A stretch of 64,000 nt of DNA from NCBI GenBank assembly GCA_031547045.1, contig JAVBSN010000076.1, positions 1-64,000 on the forward strand, written 5' to 3'. A model generated the notes under the pieces. The model was given only the letters and a program-made list of their open reading frames with translations. It made no database searches and was not told where the DNA came from. Shown piece after piece: positions 1-7,424 of the stretch. The DNA comes from JAVBSN01 sp031547045 (GTDB taxonomy: Bacteria; Bacillota; Clostridia; Lachnospirales; Lachnospiraceae). The position numbers were made by a program, and so were the translations under genes. The number at the start of each line of letters is the position of its first letter. Position 1 is the stretch's first letter.

Positions 1-216
1 AAATTAGGTGCTGTACAAAACAGACTTGAGTATACTGTTAATAACTTAAAGAACTACTCAGAGAACCTTCAAACAGCAGAGTCTCGTATCCGTGATACAG
101 ATATGGCTGAAGAGATGGTTAACTACTCTAAGAGTAATATCCTACAACAAGCTGCTCAATCAATGCTTGCACAAGCTAACCAGTCTAACCAAGGCGTATT
201 ATCATTACTTCAATAA
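1..216 (+). CDS. Flagellin, C-terminal end (5' truncated by window edge)
   Basis: Reading frame 1 is open from the first base and ends with TAA at 214-216, giving 71 residues. They match the conserved flagellin C-terminal D0/D1 helices: a coil around NRLEYTVNNL, then the typical ESRIRDTDMAEEMVNYSKSN stretch and the closing QANQSNQGVLSLLQ. This end of flagellin packs in the filament core and is recognised by FliS and the export gate. Codon use is richer in C and G than in the genes that follow, as expected for a highly expressed protein. A strong GC hairpin terminator follows, and a flagellin glycosylation operon lies directly downstream, so this filament protein is the likely glycan acceptor. 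Confidence 0.95.
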   Translation, partial: KLGAVQNRLEYTVNNLKNYSENLQTAESRIRDTDMAEEMVNYSKSNILQQAAQSMLAQANQSNQGVLSLLQ

Positions 217-239
217 TTATAAGTATTATTGCAAATATC

Positions 240-264
240 GCTGGCCATTTGGCCAGCTTTATTT
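240..264 (+). terminator. Rho-independent terminator of the flagellin gene
   Basis: A perfect 7-bp GC-rich stem (GCTGGCC / GGCCAGC) with an ATTT loop is followed by a T-rich tail. It sits 24 bases after the flagellin stop codon and only about 30 bases before the start of the next gene, so it probably sets the ratio of flagellin mRNA to downstream modification mRNA. Confidence 0.9.
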
Positions 265-294
265 GTATAAAAATATATTTGTATGGGAGGATAT

Positions 295-558
295 ATGGAA
301 CTAGGATTATTAATAAATGGATTGAATGATATAATAGATATATTATATAATGATGAGTATAACGAAGGTGTTGGAAAGTTAAATGAATATCTTCCGTATC
401 TAGCAAATATTGGTGGTAATATTGCAGATAATAGTAAAATGTTGGGTTATACACAGATATTGCAAAAACTACTAGAGGCTATGCAATCAGATGACCCTAT
501 ATTATTAGGAGATGTTATAAAATATGAATTAGTAGATGTTATAGATAAATATATATAG
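295..558 (+). CDS. Small helical protein between flagellin and the maf gene, function unknown
   Basis: An 87-residue, acidic and probably all-helical protein with no signal peptide or membrane segment. I chose the ATG at 295 because GGGAGG lies just upstream at 285-290; an in-frame ATG at 283 lacks room for a ribosome site. It ends 11 bases before the maf gene, so the two are co-transcribed. The C-terminal part (LLEAMQSDDPILLGDVIKYE) resembles in pattern the C-terminal part of the 126-residue protein at 62154-62534: helix, short linker with D-D or D-K-D, then an 'L..D....L' helix. I do not recognise a named family. Position suggests a role in flagellin modification or as a helper of the Maf transferase, which is inference. 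Confidence 0.75.
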   Translation: MELGLLINGLNDIIDILYNDEYNEGVGKLNEYLPYLANIGGNIADNSKMLGYTQILQKLLEAMQSDDPILLGDVIKYELVDVIDKYI

Positions 559-569
559 GGGGATATAAT

Positions 570-2426
570 ATGTCATACTTTAATAAAAATATAGAATGTA
601 TTAAAAATAATGATAAAGACCTATATGAAGGAATAATTAATTATATAGAATATAGCAATGATATAAAAGTCTATACATTTGATGCTAAGATAGAAGGACA
701 ATATATAGAATTACAAGCTGATAATAAGAGATACTATATGAGTAGCACATATAGTCCTACAGCAGAGGCGTTAAGAATAATTGAAAAGTGTAAGGATATG
801 GATCCTAGAAGCAAGCTAGCATTTGTTGGATTTGGTAATGGAACGTTAGCTAGAGAACTTATTAATATGGAAGATAGCAAGGCAGCTTACATATTTTATG
901 AACCCTCTCCAGAAGTCTTTAAACATGTATTAGAAAATTATGATTTAACAGATATATTAAATAATAGAAAAATACATATATTTGTAGAAGATTATAATTC
1001 AAATAAGCTTAATATATGGTTAAATGATGCGTTTTCATATAGCAATTGGAAGCTATTATTTATATATACATTGTCTAAGTATGATAGGTTGTTTAGTGAT
1101 AGGGAAAAATGGTTTAAGAGTTTATGTGGTGATATATTAAAAACAAAATCAATAGAATGTAATACTATAATAGAATTTGCAGAAGATACACTAAAGAATT
1201 CCATAGAATCCCTAGTGCATTTGCCTTTTGTTACGACTTCTTATGATTTTCTAAATAAGTTTCCCAAAGATATGATAGCTATAGTAGTTGCTGCAGGTCC
1301 ATCATTAGAAAAAAATGTACATTATTTAAAAGAAGCAAAAAATAAAGCCTTGATTATAGCTGTAGACAGAGCTGCTATATATTTATTAAATCAAGGTATA
1401 GAACCAGATATGGTATGTACAGTTGACCCTAGAAAACCACTATGGATATTTGATGATGATAGACTTAAAAACAGTCCCCTAGTCATTAGCCCTAATTCTA
1501 ATATTAATGTAATTAATAGATTGGATGGAGGGAAGAGATTAATATATGGAACTTCTTATGAACCATATAATACGGAAATCTTTAATAAGTACGGAAGTTA
1601 TATTCCTGCATTTCCTATAGGCGGTTCAGTAGCTACTTTTGCATTTTATCTAGCAGTATATTGGGAGTTTAGTAGAGTTGTACTAATTGGACAAGATTTA
1701 GCAACATCAGGTAATAAACATCATGCAGGAGAAGAAGAATATAATGATCGTAATAGACCAGATAACATGATTGAAGTTGAAGATGTATATGGAAATACTG
1801 CATATACCACTCCTGACTTTTATGAATATATTAAATGGTATAATATGCAGATAGAGTATTTATCAGATAAAGTAGAGGTTATAGATGCTACTGAGGGTGG
1901 CGCTAAGTTTAAGGGTAGTACGATAATGACTCTTAAAGAGGTAATAGATAATTATTGTACAAATGAATATGATATAGAAGCTATTATTGATAGTGTAGGA
2001 GAAACCTTTAATGAAAATATTAAAAAATCAATCGTGCAGGATTATATAAAGAGTAAAGATAATTTTAAAAAGATAAAGAGAGTATTATCAGAAGCTGTTA
2101 GTGATATGAATAGAGGAGTAACGTTGATAAAGAGGGGAACTTATACCAATAGAGATTTAGATAATATTGAGAAAAGCGTATTTAAAGGTAATCAATTAAT
2201 AGAAGAATCACTAGAAGCATTTTTCTTTGTTGAATCATCCCTTGAAGAAGAACTTGAGATGACGGATGATATATATGAGGCTAGTGATAATCCATTAGAT
2301 GAAACAATAAGATTATATGAAAAGATAATAAAATACTATAATAAACTATTGGAGACAGAAGCTAAGGTAATGCCTATGTGGGATGAGATGATAGAGAAGG
2401 TACAAGATAAAATGAGTAATATATAA
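570..2426 (+). CDS. Maf-type flagellin glycosyltransferase (DUF115 / MAF_flag10 family)
   Basis: A 618-residue cytoplasmic protein. The central region has the hallmark of motility-associated factors: AIVVAAGPSLEKN at about residue 230-245, then a Rossmann-type core with ALIIAVDRAAIYLLNQGIEPDMVCTVD (in part) and a later IGQDLA segment. An N-terminal block with AFVGFGNGTLAREL around residue 84-97 looks like a second nucleotide-sugar-type fold. Maf proteins transfer activated nonulosonic acids (CMP-pseudaminic or CMP-legionaminic acid) to Ser/Thr of flagellin before export. The genes for CMP-pseudaminic acid follow immediately, which supports that donor. It starts with ATG after GGGGGAT and is followed by pseG within 20 bases. 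The last 150 residues are helical and may bind flagellin. Confidence 0.92.
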   Translation: MSYFNKNIECIKNNDKDLYEGIINYIEYSNDIKVYTFDAKIEGQYIELQADNKRYYMSSTYSPTAEALRIIEKCKDMDPRSKLAFVGFGNGTLARELINMEDSKAAYIFYEPSPEVFKHVLENYDLTDILNNRKIHIFVEDYNSNKLNIWLNDAFSYSNWKLLFIYTLSKYDRLFSDREKWFKSLCGDILKTKSIECNTIIEFAEDTLKNSIESLVHLPFVTTSYDFLNKFPKDMIAIVVAAGPSLEKNVHYLKEAKNKALIIAVDRAAIYLLNQGIEPDMVCTVDPRKPLWIFDDDRLKNSPLVISPNSNINVINRLDGGKRLIYGTSYEPYNTEIFNKYGSYIPAFPIGGSVATFAFYLAVYWEFSRVVLIGQDLATSGNKHHAGEEEYNDRNRPDNMIEVEDVYGNTAYTTPDFYEYIKWYNMQIEYLSDKVEVIDATEGGAKFKGSTIMTLKEVIDNYCTNEYDIEAIIDSVGETFNENIKKSIVQDYIKSKDNFKKIKRVLSEAVSDMNRGVTLIKRGTYTNRDLDNIEKSVFKGNQLIEESLEAFFFVESSLEEELEMTDDIYEASDNPLDETIRLYEKIIKYYNKLLETEAKVMPMWDEMIEKVQDKMSNI

Positions 2427-2445
2427 TATATTGGGAGATATTGTA

Positions 2446-3465
2446 ATGTTAGGAATACGCGTAGATGCAAATGAATATATAGCAACTGGTCATGTAATGA
2501 GGTGTATGTCTATTGCGAGGCAAGTAGAAAAGTTAAATGAGGATGTTTTATTTATAGTGTCTGATGATATGGCAGAAAATCTAGTATTACAAAATAATTT
2601 TAAATGTATACTAATTAATAATGAGTGGAACCAAAAAAGTTTGGAAATAGATAAACTTGTAGATATTATAAGTCAATATAATATAACAAAAATGTTAGTG
2701 GATTCTTATGATATTGACTATAATTATTTGTATGAAATCAATAAACATTGTAAACTTATATATATTGATGACGGTAACTTCTATGAATGTCCTGTAGATA
2801 TGATTGTAAAGTACAGTTTAGGCAGTGAAGATATTAAAGATAAGTATAGTAATAAGATTACACATTTATTAGTAGGAGCAAAATATATTCCTCTAAGAGA
2901 AGAATTTGCGAATAGTCAAATAACTATTAAAGAGGATGTAACGGATATTATGCTAACAACTGGTGGAACAGATATGTGTAATGTTGTTCCAGGTTTGTTG
3001 AGAATGATGTCACATAATAATAAGATGAGAGGAATTAATATTCATGTTATTGTTGGCGGATTATATAATAATGTAGGCGAGATTGAGGAAGTAGTATTAT
3101 CTATGAATAATGTTATTTTGCATAAGAATGTGCAGAATATGGCAGATATAATGAAGATAAGTGATATAGCAATATCAGCAGGAGGAACTACATTAGCTGA
3201 ATTATGTGCATGTGGAGTGCCTACTATTTGCTTTTCTATGGCGGATAATCAGAAAAGTGCGAAGCTATACGGTGAAAAAAATATAATGTTATATGCAGGC
3301 GATATAAGGTATAATAGGGATGAGATAGTAGAAAAGATTAATGATTATATAAATATGCTTACATCAGATATTGAAAAGAGAAGACAATATTCTGAAAAAG
3401 CAAAGAACAGAGTCGATGGACAAGGTGCAGTAAGAATAGCTAAGGAAATTGGGAGGATATTATAA
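2446..3465 (+). CDS. pseG: UDP-2,4-diacetamido-2,4,6-trideoxy-altropyranose hydrolase (PseG)
   Basis: PseG removes UDP from the bis-acetamido sugar in step four of pseudaminic acid synthesis, giving the free hexose used by PseI. The protein has 339 residues, close to the usual family length. The N-terminus LGIRVDANEYIATGHVMRCM carries the G-H-V-M-R-C motif that contains the catalytic histidine of this GT-B-fold family. The C-terminal half has the UDP-binding part, SAGGTTLAELCACGVPTICF, at about residue 245-265. I place the start at ATG 2446, after GGGAG, rather than at an upstream TTG at 2431, because the family begins with an 'M-x-IRxDAN' strand. The stop is one base before the pseB start, so translation is probably coupled. 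Confidence 0.93.
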   Translation: MLGIRVDANEYIATGHVMRCMSIARQVEKLNEDVLFIVSDDMAENLVLQNNFKCILINNEWNQKSLEIDKLVDIISQYNITKMLVDSYDIDYNYLYEINKHCKLIYIDDGNFYECPVDMIVKYSLGSEDIKDKYSNKITHLLVGAKYIPLREEFANSQITIKEDVTDIMLTTGGTDMCNVVPGLLRMMSHNNKMRGINIHVIVGGLYNNVGEIEEVVLSMNNVILHKNVQNMADIMKISDIAISAGGTTLAELCACGVPTICFSMADNQKSAKLYGEKNIMLYAGDIRYNRDEIVEKINDYINMLTSDIEKRRQYSEKAKNRVDGQGAVRIAKEIGRIL

Positions 3466-3466
3466 T

Positions 3467-4471
3467 ATGCTAAATGGTAAGGTTATATTAGTAACAGGAG
3501 GAACAGGTTCTTTTGGAAATCAATTTATAGATTATGTTTTTCAACACTATGAGCCAAAAAAAATAATTATATATTCGAGAGATGAATATAAACAATTTAT
3601 AATGCAAAATAAATATAAAAATCATCCTCTATCAGATAGACTAAGATTTTTTATTGGTGATATTAGAGATAAAGATAGACTATATAGAGCCTTCGATGGA
3701 GTTGATTATGTTATACATGCAGCAGCTCTTAAGCAAGTTCCTACTTGTGAATATAATCCAATGGAAGCAGTGAAGACTAATATTGATGGTGCAATGAATA
3801 TAGTAGATGCAGCTTTAGATTGTGGTGTTAAGAAAGTGGTTGCGTTGTCTACAGATAAGGCAGTTAATCCTATTAACTTATATGGAGGTACTAAATTAGT
3901 ATCAGATAAATTATTTATAGCGGCTAATGCTTATGCAGGAGAGAAGGATGTATGTTTTTCAATAGTAAGATATGGAAATGTTGCAGGAAGCAGAGGTTCA
4001 GTTATACCATTTTTTGAAAATATATTGGCGTCAGGCAGTGAAGACTTACCAATTACAGATTATAGAATGACAAGATTTTGGATTAGTTTAGATGAAGGAG
4101 TTCAGTTAGTGATTAAAGCATTAGAAGAGGCTAAAGGTGGAGAAACATTTATTTCTAAAATACCATCATTTAAGATTACAGACTTGGCTCAAGCTATGTT
4201 ACCAAAATGTACAATGCCAGAGGTTGGAATCAGAGAAGGTGAGAAACTTCATGAAGTAATGATTACAAGAGAAGATTCCATGACAACTTATGAATATGAT
4301 AATCATTATATTATATATCCACATTTTAATTGGTGGAATGAAGATAAAATACTTCAAGGTGGTAAAAAAGTAACTCCAGAATTTGAATATAGTTCAGATA
4401 AGAATACAGCATGGCTTACTATAGAGGAAATACAGGACAAGCTAGAAGAGATGAAAAATAGTAAATTATAA
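3467..4471 (+). CDS. pseB: UDP-N-acetylglucosamine 4,6-dehydratase (5-inverting), PseB
   Basis: First step of the pseudaminic acid pathway: UDP-GlcNAc is converted to UDP-2-acetamido-2,6-dideoxy-beta-L-arabino-hexos-4-ulose. The 334-residue protein is an extended short-chain dehydrogenase with the NAD(P) motif GGTGSFG near residue 10, HAAALKQVP around residue 82, and STDKAVNPINLYGGTKLV around residue 122-140 with the Y-x-x-x-K pair and the T-D-K loop typical of PseB/FlaA1. The start is ATG 3467 after GGGAGG; the longer frame from 3449 would translate the ribosome site itself. It lies between pseG and pseF, in an order different from that of Campylobacter or Helicobacter. Confidence 0.93.
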   Translation: MLNGKVILVTGGTGSFGNQFIDYVFQHYEPKKIIIYSRDEYKQFIMQNKYKNHPLSDRLRFFIGDIRDKDRLYRAFDGVDYVIHAAALKQVPTCEYNPMEAVKTNIDGAMNIVDAALDCGVKKVVALSTDKAVNPINLYGGTKLVSDKLFIAANAYAGEKDVCFSIVRYGNVAGSRGSVIPFFENILASGSEDLPITDYRMTRFWISLDEGVQLVIKALEEAKGGETFISKIPSFKITDLAQAMLPKCTMPEVGIREGEKLHEVMITREDSMTTYEYDNHYIIYPHFNWWNEDKILQGGKKVTPEFEYSSDKNTAWLTIEEIQDKLEEMKNSKL

Positions 4472-4484
4472 TGGTGGTGGATTA

Positions 4485-5189
4485 ATGAGTAGTATAGCTA
4501 TAATAACTGCACGCGGAGGCAGTAAAAGAATTCCTAGGAAAAATATAAAAGAATTTTGTGGAAGACCAATAATAGAATACTCCATTAAAGCAGCTATAGA
4601 ATCTGGAATATTTGATGAGGTTATGGTTTCCACTGACGATGCAGAAATTGCAGAAATTGCAGTTAAAGCAGGTGCTAGTGTACCATTTATGAGAAGTGAA
4701 GAGACATCTAATGATTATGCAACAACAGCAGAGGTATTAAGAGAAGTATTTACAAAGTACAATGATATAGGAAAAGAATTTGATTATGCCTGTTGTATTT
4801 ATCCTACAGCACCATTTGTAACAGCAGACAAATTAGTAAAAGCCTATAACCTTATGATTAATAATAAATGTGATGGTGTTACGCCAGTTGTAAAATATTC
4901 ATTTCCACCACAACGTTGTTATATTATAGATAACTCTGATAATATAGAAAAATTAGAATATAAGTATCCTGAATATAGATTGTCTAGATCACAAGATTTG
5001 GAGCCATATTACCATGATTGTGGACAGTTTTATATGAAGGATGTAAGTTCTTTTTTAAATAGAAGTGAGGAAGAAAAGGTTATTATGCCATTAATTATGC
5101 CAGAAATGGAAGTTCAGGATATTGATAATGAAGAGGACTGGATGTTGGCTGAGATAAAGTACAAATATATGAAAAAGAATAATGGTTAA
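4485..5189 (+). CDS. pseF: CMP-pseudaminic acid cytidylyltransferase (PseF)
   Basis: Activates pseudaminic acid with CTP to make the CMP-sugar used by Maf. The 234 residues form a NeuA-like nucleotidyltransferase. The N-terminal IITARGGSKRIPRKNIKEF is the CTP-binding loop of this family, and IYPTAPFVTADKL around residue 108-120 and a late QDIDNEEDW metal/closing segment fit PseF. It is cytosolic. A GGTGGTGG-like ribosome site precedes the ATG. The stop overlaps a possible upstream start of pseI by eight bases. Confidence 0.92.
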   Translation: MSSIAIITARGGSKRIPRKNIKEFCGRPIIEYSIKAAIESGIFDEVMVSTDDAEIAEIAVKAGASVPFMRSEETSNDYATTAEVLREVFTKYNDIGKEFDYACCIYPTAPFVTADKLVKAYNLMINNKCDGVTPVVKYSFPPQRCYIIDNSDNIEKLEYKYPEYRLSRSQDLEPYYHDCGQFYMKDVSSFLNRSEEEKVIMPLIMPEMEVQDIDNEEDWMLAEIKYKYMKKNNG

Positions 5190-5205
5190 TAGGGGTAATT
5201 TTAAT

Positions 5206-6258
5206 ATGGTAAATGAAATTATAATAGAAGATAAAATAATTAGTAATAGTGATTCAGTTTATATAATTGGAGAAATGTCAGCAAATCATTTAATGGATTA
5301 TGATAGAGCTAAAGAAATAATTAAAGGAGTTGCTGAATCAGGTGCAGATGCAATTAAATTACAGACATATACAGCAGATACAATTACAATTGATTGTGAT
5401 AGTGAGCATTTTCAAAGTCAAAAAGGTGGTTTATGGGAAGGCGAGACCTTATATTCTTTATATCAAAAAGCATATACCCCATGGGAGTGGCAGGGCGATT
5501 TACAAGAATATGCTAATAGTTTAGGATTAGCATGTTTTTCATCGCCCTTTGATTTTACTGCTGTTGATTTTATGGAAAGTATAAATATGCCGGCATATAA
5601 GATTGCAGCTCCTGAAATAAGAGATATTCCGCTTATTCGTAAAACTGCTTTAACAGGAAAGCCAATAATGATTTCAACAGGAATAGCACATTTAGAAGAT
5701 ATAGAAAGAGCAATTGATGTTTGTAAAGAAGTGGGTAATGATAAAATAATATTATTAAAATGCACCTCAGAATATCCCTGTCCTTATGAAGATGTTAACT
5801 TAAATAATATTCCAAATATGGCTAATACATTTAGTTGCCTTGTAGGTATATCGGATCATACATTTGGTTCAGAAGTAGTATTAGGAGCAGTAGCGTTGGG
5901 AGCAAAAGTAATAGAAAAACATGTGACCATAAAAAGAAGTGATGGTGGACCTGATGGTGGATTTTCAATGGAAATGCAAGAATTCAAAGATATGGTTAGA
6001 CAAGTGAGAAATTTAGAAAAAGCATTAGGTAATTGTGCATATACACTAACAGATAAGCAAGAGAAAGCTAGGTTAAGATCTAGATCGCTATATGTTGCAA
6101 AAGATGTAGAAGAAGGTGAAGTAATTACTGCTGACAATATAAAATCTATTAGACCAGGGTATGGAATGCATACTATGTATTATGAAGAAATATTGGGAAA
6201 AAAATTTAGAAAAAGTGTTAATAAAGGAACTCCTGTTTCTTGGGATATAGTTGACTAG
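5206..6258 (+). CDS. pseI: Pseudaminic acid synthase (PseI)
   Basis: Condenses phosphoenolpyruvate with 2,4-diacetamido-2,4,6-trideoxy-altrose to give pseudaminic acid. The 350-residue protein has a NeuB-type TIM barrel: IIGEMSANH near residue 20, IKLQTYTADTITID near residue 50, and EKHVTIKRSDGGPDGGFS around residue 235. An SAF (antifreeze-like) domain follows (SLYVAKDVEEGEVI onward, about residue 290-350) and closes the active site. The start is set at ATG 5206; an in-frame ATG at 5182 inside the pseF end is possible. The D-G-G-P-D-G-G-F-S element distinguishes PseI from sialic acid NeuB as I remember the families. Confidence 0.92.
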   Translation: MVNEIIIEDKIISNSDSVYIIGEMSANHLMDYDRAKEIIKGVAESGADAIKLQTYTADTITIDCDSEHFQSQKGGLWEGETLYSLYQKAYTPWEWQGDLQEYANSLGLACFSSPFDFTAVDFMESINMPAYKIAAPEIRDIPLIRKTALTGKPIMISTGIAHLEDIERAIDVCKEVGNDKIILLKCTSEYPCPYEDVNLNNIPNMANTFSCLVGISDHTFGSEVVLGAVALGAKVIEKHVTIKRSDGGPDGGFSMEMQEFKDMVRQVRNLEKALGNCAYTLTDKQEKARLRSRSLYVAKDVEEGEVITADNIKSIRPGYGMHTMYYEEILGKKFRKSVNKGTPVSWDIVD

Positions 6259-6275
6259 ATATTGGAGGAAAACAG

Positions 6276-7400
6276 ATGAATATACCGTATGGTAGACAAT
6301 TTATAGATGAAGAAGATATTAATGCAGTTATAGAGGTGCTTAGGTCAGATTACTTAACAACAGGACCTATGGTAACTGAATTTGAGAAAAAAGTATGTGA
6401 ATATACAGGTGCTAAATATGCAGTTGCAGTAGCAAATGGAACAGCAGCATTACATATAGCTTGTTTGGCAGCAGGAATAGGTAAGGATGATGAAGTAATT
6501 ACTACGCCTATTACCTTTGCAGCATCTTCAAACTGTGTATTATATTGTGGTGGTAAACCAGTATTTGCAGATATAGACAGTAAAACATATAATATTGATC
6601 CTAATGATATAGAAAGAAAGATAACAAGTAAGACTAAGGCAATAATTCCAGTTCATTATGCAGGACAACCTTGTGATATGGACAGAATATATAATATTGC
6701 AGATAAGCATAATCTTATTGTTATTGAAGATGCAGCCCATGCTTTAGGAGCAGAATATAAGGATAAGAAGATAGGCTCTTTATCAGATATGACTTGTTTT
6801 AGCTTTCATCCAGTTAAACCAATAACAACTGGAGAAGGCGGAATGATTACAACTAATGATGAGAAACTATATAATAAATTAAGGTTATTTAGTACACATG
6901 GAATAACAAGAGATGAAAATCTTATGTCAAAGAATGATGGTGGTTGGTATTATGAACAGTTAGAACTAGGTTATAACTATCGTATTACTGATATTTCATG
7001 TGCATTAGGAGTCTCTCAGATGAATAAGCTAAATGGATTCATTGAGAAGAGAAGAAATATTGCTGATAAATATAATAAGGCATTTAAGGATATGAAAAAT
7101 ATAGAGATACCATTTCAACAAGAAGGATGTATAAGTGGATGGCATCTATATATGATAAAGATTAATAATCAAAATAGAGCAGAAGTATTTGTGAAGCTAA
7201 GGGATAAAGGTATTGGAGTAAATGTACATTATATACCAGTGTATAAACATCCTTATTACCAAAACAATGGATATAGTGATGTAGTGTGCAAAAATGCAGA
7301 GGAGTTTTATGATAGATGTATTACATTACCTATTCATCCTGCATTAACAGAGGAAGAACAAAATTATGTAATAGAAGTTATTAGGGGTATTGTTGATTAA
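6276..7400 (+). CDS. pseC: UDP-4-amino-4,6-dideoxy-N-acetyl-beta-L-altrosamine transaminase (PseC)
   Basis: Transfers an amino group to C4 of the PseB product. It is a 374-residue member of the DegT/DnrJ/EryC1 sugar aminotransferases. The opening MNIPYGRQFIDEEDINAV and SDYLTTGPMV are typical of PseC. The PLP lysine lies in SFHPVKPITTGEGGM (about residue 175-190) and a D-A-A-H element at about residue 152-155 binds the cofactor ring. It is preceded by TTGGAGGAAAAC and is the last canonical pathway gene here. No PseH (GNAT acetyltransferase) follows, although its product is needed between PseC and PseG; the next gene begins with an unrelated hexapeptide acyltransferase. Confidence 0.93.
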   Translation: MNIPYGRQFIDEEDINAVIEVLRSDYLTTGPMVTEFEKKVCEYTGAKYAVAVANGTAALHIACLAAGIGKDDEVITTPITFAASSNCVLYCGGKPVFADIDSKTYNIDPNDIERKITSKTKAIIPVHYAGQPCDMDRIYNIADKHNLIVIEDAAHALGAEYKDKKIGSLSDMTCFSFHPVKPITTGEGGMITTNDEKLYNKLRLFSTHGITRDENLMSKNDGGWYYEQLELGYNYRITDISCALGVSQMNKLNGFIEKRRNIADKYNKAFKDMKNIEIPFQQEGCISGWHLYMIKINNQNRAEVFVKLRDKGIGVNVHYIPVYKHPYYQNNGYSDVVCKNAEEFYDRCITLPIHPALTEEEQNYVIEVIRGIVD

Positions 7401-7424
7401 GGGTATTTAAGAAAGAGGGAAACT

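Noticed and set aside
3467..4471. FlaA1/CapD-type 4,6-dehydratase for another sugar
   Set aside because: The similarity is real, but the presence of pseC, pseF, pseG and pseI in the same operon makes PseB the better call.
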